Shown: positions 59,967-64,000 of the stretch, one piece after another
How positions within the stretch are numbered: the stretch's first letter is position 1
Layout of the letters: every line of letters starts with the position of its first letter
NCBI GenBank assembly: GCA_963783335.1
Contig: CAWAND010000010.1
Coordinates: 186,001 to 250,000, forward strand
Length of the DNA: 64,000 nucleotides
Source of the DNA: CAWAND01 sp963783335
GTDB taxonomy: Bacteria; Chloroflexota; Anaerolineae; Anaerolineales; E44-bin32
Direction of reading: 5' to 3'
Position numbers and translations under genes: made by a program
Notes under the pieces: model-generated
The model's input: the letters and a program-made list of their open reading frames with translations, nothing else
Told to the model about the DNA's origin: nothing
Databases searched by the model: none

Positions 59967-59995
59967 TTGCCCTTGTGAGTGGGTTGTGTTAGATT
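59967..59995 (+). promoter_or_regulatory. Promoter of the zinc-ribbon gene
   Basis: TTGCCC (59967-59972), 17-bp spacer, TAGATT (59990-59995). Expected start near 60002, 35 nt before the ATG at 60037. Confidence 0.45.
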
Positions 59996-60036
59996 CTTGA
60001 CCACATCACCCGATTGGAGACCATGGCGCAGCCTTC

Positions 60037-62193
60037 ATGAACCCCAAAGTTCGCTCCACTCTCACGGATGATCTCACCCAAGACCGGGCGTGTTCGATTT
60101 GCGGTCAAAAGACGCTGCAGGTCGTCCACCTCGACGCCTATCCCGACTATGTCAACTGCGACAATTGCGGATCCGCCTTCGTTGTAGAAGACGACGGCGA
60201 GCGGGTGATGTATGGCAAGATCCCGGCGCAATACCCCGAGACACGCCATTTCGCCCTTCAGCAGTGGGTTTGGCCCGAGGCCATCGACCGCAAAGCCAGT
60301 CGGGAGCGACCTTCGGGGCCTCCGAGTTCTTGGACCCCCCCGCCGCCACCGCCCGCAGAACCTGCACCGCCGGCAGAACCCGAGTCCCTGCCCACGGCCC
60401 AGGTCCCTGTCGAGGCAGGCGTGCAGGCGCTGCGGTCTGAGCTTGAAGCAGCCGACGATGCACCCTTGGGCGAACCGCCTCTCGACGATGATATGGGAGC
60501 CGAGGCGGGCCTGGCCGAGGAAGGCACACTCACTGAGCCGCCTCCCGCTGAGGCGGCTGAATCAGAGCCGTCCGAAACCCCTTCCTGGCCGCCACCTCCG
60601 GTCGAAGCCAGCGAACCGGCGCTGCCCGAAAGCCCCTCGTGGCCGCCGCCGGTCGAAGAGCCCCAAACCGGGGACACCATGCCGGACCAACAGACCCCGG
60701 TCGATGAGCCTCCGACCTCTGAGCCATTGGAGGGGCCAGCCGATATCTTTGCGTCCTCCGACCAGCCATCGTTGACGGAAGAAATCACTGAAGACGAAAG
60801 CTCGGACGCGGTCTGGGAACCCGAGGTCAGCCCGGAGGCGCCCATCGGCGATGATGAGGGGCCATCCGAAGCTGAAGTCGGCCTGGGAGACGAAGAGGAC
60901 CTGCTCGACAGCCTTTGGGGTGATGAACCCTATCCAACCGCGGAGGTCTCGACCGCCAAGCTGCCTGAGCCTCCCGCTTGGGCCGCCGAAATCCAACCCG
61001 AGGATGAAGAGACCTCCCCGGCCGATGAGGCAGGCACGCCAGACTCCGTTAGCGAAGCAACTCCCCCCGCCGAATCCGACCAGGACACTGCGGACCGGCT
61101 TCACACTTGGGGGGCTCCGCCCCCTGAAGAACCCGTCCAGGCAGAGCGCCAGGACGAAGACCAGGGTGAGGCACCGGATTTCCCCTGGGATCCGCCCTCA
61201 GATGACACACAAGATAGTCAGCCGCCATCCGTTGCCCCCTTCGAGGACGGCGGTTGGCCAGACGATGAGTTCGTCCTGCCGGACGAGACCACGTCTGAAC
61301 CATCGGAAACCGCACAAGCTGAAGTGCCACCCCCCGAACCGACGGAGCCCCCAAGCTTGGAGACTCCGTCGGTTGAAGAGCTCCCCGCCATGTCGACAGC
61401 GGACCCCGATGAGGAAGCCAGTGACCATGCGAATGGTACGCCAGAGGTAACGCAAGATCGGGCGGCGGACGAGTCTTCGGAGCCTGAACCCGAGGATGAA
61501 CTCATGGAGGGGATGGCCCAGACATATTGGGGTGGTGCCGATGGACCGCCTCCGCCAAAGGAAGAACCTTCCGCTGAAGAGCTGAAACAGGCCGAGCCAG
61601 TCCATCATGAGCCGCCCCCTGGCGATCGCTACCGAGTGGTCGTCAAGGGCGCCAACGTCCGTTATCCAGAAAACATCTGCTCCCACTGCCTCTATGCTCC
61701 GGCGACAGCACGGCTCCCGATTCTGGCATCCATCAGCCGAACGGGAGTCGGCGACCGACAAATCGAAACACTCCGCATCCCGGTCTGCGCCGATTGTAAG
61801 GAGCGCGCCTCCGCACGGTCGGAGGAGCAGCGCACGGCCCAACTTCAGGCCCACCTGATCGGGGTTCTGGTAGCGCTGGTCCTGATTGTCTGCGGCCTGG
61901 GTGTTGGTTTCATCAATTTGCGCGAGAACCTCGTCCCTGCGCTGATAGGTTTGATTGTGATGGCTGGGCTGGGATACGTGGTGCCCGCCGTTCCGCTGCT
62001 CTTGCGGGCCAGCCGGTTGCCCAAGCCCCCGGATTCGGAATACGTGCAATCAACCCTTCGGGTGCCTGGCGATACGGAAGGCACTGAGACAGCTTTCGAG
62101 TGGCGCAACCGAGATTACGCCCGGCGTTTCCTCCAGGCCAACACCAAGGTCGCCGTAAGTGAAGTCACCCGAGTCCGTGAAGAGGGCACCTAG
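60037..62193 (+). CDS. Zinc-ribbon protein with long acidic linker and C-terminal membrane hairpin
   Basis: 718 residues of unknown function. N-terminal zinc ribbon with C19/C22 and C41/C44 (SICGQ, CDNCG). A linker of about 450 residues (90-540) is highly acidic and Pro/Ser/Thr-rich, low in hydrophobics, and so surely disordered. From 540: a second Cys cluster (ICSHC, later CADC) in a folded part with RTGVGDRQIETLRIPVCADC, then two adjacent membrane helices (about 612-632 and 637-660) and a cytoplasmic tail with FEWRNRDYARRFLQANT. The composition is extreme but all in one frame, and both ends are folded, so I read it as a real gene. Confidence 0.75.
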   Translation: MNPKVRSTLTDDLTQDRACSICGQKTLQVVHLDAYPDYVNCDNCGSAFVVEDDGERVMYGKIPAQYPETRHFALQQWVWPEAIDRKASRERPSGPPSSWTPPPPPPAEPAPPAEPESLPTAQVPVEAGVQALRSELEAADDAPLGEPPLDDDMGAEAGLAEEGTLTEPPPAEAAESEPSETPSWPPPPVEASEPALPESPSWPPPVEEPQTGDTMPDQQTPVDEPPTSEPLEGPADIFASSDQPSLTEEITEDESSDAVWEPEVSPEAPIGDDEGPSEAEVGLGDEEDLLDSLWGDEPYPTAEVSTAKLPEPPAWAAEIQPEDEETSPADEAGTPDSVSEATPPAESDQDTADRLHTWGAPPPEEPVQAERQDEDQGEAPDFPWDPPSDDTQDSQPPSVAPFEDGGWPDDEFVLPDETTSEPSETAQAEVPPPEPTEPPSLETPSVEELPAMSTADPDEEASDHANGTPEVTQDRAADESSEPEPEDELMEGMAQTYWGGADGPPPPKEEPSAEELKQAEPVHHEPPPGDRYRVVVKGANVRYPENICSHCLYAPATARLPILASISRTGVGDRQIETLRIPVCADCKERASARSEEQRTAQLQAHLIGVLVALVLIVCGLGVGFINLRENLVPALIGLIVMAGLGYVVPAVPLLLRASRLPKPPDSEYVQSTLRVPGDTEGTETAFEWRNRDYARRFLQANTKVAVSEVTRVREEGT

Positions 62194-62237
62194 GCCTTCA
62201 ACGGCAATCAAGACCTGTCCAATCTTCTAGGCCCTTT

Positions 62238-62885
62238 GTGAAAAGGACCGAGCCCGTGTCGAGCCCCGGCAGCAACCCATCGGCCGAATCTCCACCTGGC
62301 GTTTGCCCGGTATGCGGCAGCGCGCTAAGCCGGCTGCCAATGGTCAACGGCAGCGGCTATCTCGAGATTTGCAGCAAGTGTGACTATCAGCACAAGATCG
62401 AGACCGCCGGGCCGCCGCCTGTTGAAAATCCCTCACCGGCGACAACTGAAGATTCGCAGCGGTTCCGGCGCCTCCTGGCCGAGGGTGAGCAGCCAGTCGG
62501 TCCCGATGAGTGGCCCGACGAGCTTCTGGAGGATCTGCCGCCTGAAGCCCGCCGTGCCTTGAAGGGAAAGCCGCCCTCCACCGACACGTCGCCCCCGACG
62601 GACGAGATTCCCGACCACGTGAAGAGAACTCTCATGGATTACGGCTTTGCCATCGATGAGGATTCCCGGGGCCTTCGCCTGTCATCTCCCGGAGGCCTGC
62701 GCCGGCCGGGAACGGGTGACCTATCCGCCACCGATGTGGTCCGCCTGGCATCTCAGCTCGGCGGCGCGCCACCTCCGCCCGAAGAACGCCGCACCTGCCC
62801 TTCATGCCAGGCAGTTCTCCCCAGGACGGCGACGCGCTGTTCTTGGTGCGACGCCGACTTGCCTCCCCTAGATACCGAAAGTTAA
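62238..62885 (+). CDS. Double zinc-ribbon protein, unknown
   Basis: 215 residues, GTG start at 62238. N-terminal ribbon C23/C26 and C45/C48 (CPVCG, CSKCD), a Pro/Glu-rich middle with a short conserved-looking block PDEWPDELLEDLPPEARRALKG, a helix PDHVKRTLMDYGF, and a C-terminal ribbon CPSCQ...CSWCD. It follows the 718-residue ribbon protein by 44 bp and leads towards uvrA. The two ribbon proteins may act together (inference from spacing only). Confidence 0.7.
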   Translation: MKRTEPVSSPGSNPSAESPPGVCPVCGSALSRLPMVNGSGYLEICSKCDYQHKIETAGPPPVENPSPATTEDSQRFRRLLAEGEQPVGPDEWPDELLEDLPPEARRALKGKPPSTDTSPPTDEIPDHVKRTLMDYGFAIDEDSRGLRLSSPGGLRRPGTGDLSATDVVRLASQLGGAPPPPEERRTCPSCQAVLPRTATRCSWCDADLPPLDTES

Positions 62886-62951
62886 TCCCCAAAATCACCC
62901 CAAGGTGCGATTGATGGCCCGGGCCGCTTCAGGGAATATGGGGCCGTCGGT

Positions 62952-62957
62952 TATAAT
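62952..62957 (+). promoter_or_regulatory. -10 box of uvrA
   Basis: Perfect TATAAT at 62952-62957, 45 nt before the uvrA ATG. No good -35 at 16-18 bp. I see no recognisable SOS box nearby. Confidence 0.5.
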
Positions 62958-63001
62958 CAGCGTTTGCTTCGCGTTCGACCCAGAGTGGATCCATCAAGCC
63001 C

Positions 63002-64000
63002 ATGCCCCAAGAAAACATCGTCGTTGTAGGTGCCCGAGAGCACAACCTGAAAGACGTCAGCATCAGCATCCCTCGGGACAAACTGGTGGTGATTTCCGGG
63101 CTTTCCGGCTCCGGAAAGTCCTCTCTCGCCTTTGATACCATCTTTGCCGAAGGACAGCGGCGCTATGTCGAATCGCTGTCCGCGTATGCACGGCAGTTCC
63201 TGGGCCAGCTGGACAAGCCGGATGTCGACTACATCGAAGGCCTGTCCCCCTCTATCTCGATCGACCAGCGCGGCGTTTCACACAATCCCCGCTCAACCGT
63301 CGGCACCGTGACCGAAGTCTACGACTACTTGCGGCTGTTGTTCGCCCGTGTGGGCGTCCCTCACTGCCCCATCTGCGGTCGCGAGGTCAAGCAGCAGTCC
63401 GCGCAAGAAGTCGTGGAAGCCGTGATGGCTTTTGAGCCCGGCCACAAGCTGATCATCCTGGCCCCGCTGGTCCGTGGCCGCAAAGGGACTCACACAGGCG
63501 TGCTCGACGAAATCCGGCGGTCTGGCTTCGTCCGCGTGCGAGTCGACGGTGAGATCCGATCCGTCGAAGACGACATCGAGCTCGACCGCTACAAGAACCA
63601 CACCATCGAAGTCGCCGTCGATCGCCTGGTTGTTCTGGATACGAAAGCAGCCGACAAAGAAGAAACCGAAGCCTTCCAGAGCCGGCTGACCAACTCGGTC
63701 GAGACAGCTCTGCGCTGGGGCAATGGGACTCTGATCGTGTCTGACTTGAGCCAGGATTCGGGAACGGATATCCCGTTTTCGGAAGATCTGGCGTGTCCCG
63801 AGCACGGTACCACGCTCTCTGAAATCGAGCCCCGCACTTTTTCTTTCAATACACCCCATGGCGCATGTCCGGACTGCCAGGGGCTGGGTACGCGGCTTGA
63901 GATTGACCCTGACCGGATCATCCCAGACAAACAGATGTCCCTGGCCGAAGGCGCTGTCGTCGCACTTGAGTGGTCCAGCAAGAGCGCTGACCGTCGCAGC
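63002..64000 (+). CDS. uvrA: Excinuclease ABC subunit A, N-terminal third
   Basis: 333 codons before the window ends; full UvrA is about 940-960. MPQENIVVVGAREHNLKDVSISIPRDKLVVISGLSGSGKSSLAFDTIFAEGQRRYVESLSAYARQF holds the first Walker A, and the Q-loop GLSPSISIDQRGVSHNPRSTVGTVTEVYDYLR follows. The first zinc motif begins at HCPICG and the second half is at ACPDCQG. It recognises DNA lesions for nucleotide excision repair. No ribosome site is obvious before the ATG. Confidence 0.97.
   Translation, partial: MPQENIVVVGAREHNLKDVSISIPRDKLVVISGLSGSGKSSLAFDTIFAEGQRRYVESLSAYARQFLGQLDKPDVDYIEGLSPSISIDQRGVSHNPRSTVGTVTEVYDYLRLLFARVGVPHCPICGREVKQQSAQEVVEAVMAFEPGHKLIILAPLVRGRKGTHTGVLDEIRRSGFVRVRVDGEIRSVEDDIELDRYKNHTIEVAVDRLVVLDTKAADKEETEAFQSRLTNSVETALRWGNGTLIVSDLSQDSGTDIPFSEDLACPEHGTTLSEIEPRTFSFNTPHGACPDCQGLGTRLEIDPDRIIPDKQMSLAEGAVVALEWSSKSADRRS

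Noticed and set aside
60258..61505. Long antisense frames over the zinc-ribbon linker
   Set aside because: They mirror a GC-rich, low-complexity acidic coding region; the plus frame has two folded ends and membrane helices.

Overview
GC-rich bacterial chromosome segment that looks like Chloroflexota, probably Anaerolineae-like. This is inferred from gene content only: many short lipoproteins with Thr/Pro-rich stalks, a serine/threonine kinase with a Pro-rich tail, a fused SHMT-aminomethyltransferase, split GcvPA/GcvPB, ADP-forming acyl-CoA synthetase, M29/M42/M48 peptidases and TGS-type nucleoside kinase. No rRNA gene is present. Both ends cut a gene: a secreted lamin-tail-type protein on the left and uvrA on the right.

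Layout. 1-4.7 kb is an accessory secreted-protein region. It holds a protein with near-identical internal repeats, a small lipoprotein, a heavily frameshifted metallopeptidase, two copies of a conserved upstream element that looks like structured RNA, and a 31-bp tandem repeat. 4.8-6.3 kb has small membrane proteins and a lone Flp-type pilin. 6.4-9.5 kb is one GlyA-GcvT fusion gene. 9.8-17.5 kb has a frameshifted M1-type peptidase, tRNA-Val, and a forward run (RpiR-type regulator, methyltransferase, FAH-family hydrolase, dcd, DUF423, MoxR ATPase plus VWA protein). 17.5-24.8 kb has a broken MFS transporter, a receiver-like/DUF309 protein, an FAD oxidoreductase, a glycosyltransferase-like protein, and M48 and M29 peptidases. 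25.1-29.5 kb is a complete polar amino-acid ABC importer (aapJQMP). 29.6-34.1 kb has a CPBP protease with an internal stop, a broken lipoprotein, an M42 peptidase, AzlCD and a CDF metal exporter. 34.2-43.5 kb (minus strand) has the kinase, an aerobic phenylacetyl-CoA epoxidase set (paaABCD, no reductase paaE here) with frameshifted enoyl-CoA hydratase and 3-hydroxyacyl-CoA dehydrogenase, and a TGS nucleoside kinase. 43.8-47.3 kb is gcvH-gcvPA-gcvPB behind a tandem glycine riboswitch. 47.4-51.9 kb has alr and tgt facing apart from overlapping promoters, then uppP, a PBP2-like lipoprotein and a metallo-beta-lactamase-fold hydrolase. 52-64 kb has tryptophanase, a heterodimeric ABC exporter, a DUF2892 protein, ADP-forming acyl-CoA synthetase, two zinc-ribbon proteins and uvrA.

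The genes read together as amino-acid scavenging and one-carbon metabolism. The aap importer, AzlCD and peptidases supply amino acids. The riboswitch-controlled P and H proteins and the separately encoded GlyA-GcvT fusion oxidise glycine to methylene-THF (the L protein is not in the window). Tryptophanase yields pyruvate and ammonia. The paa set and ADP-forming synthetase handle aromatic and acyl-CoA flux and recover ATP.

Two patterns cut across the window. First, a palindrome TGTGA-N6-TCACA, close to both the Rex and CRP/FNR consensus sites, recurs upstream of or over the starts of unrelated genes. Second, seven accessory genes carry frameshifts or a nonsense codon while the housekeeping genes are intact. 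Without reads, decay cannot be told from assembly error.
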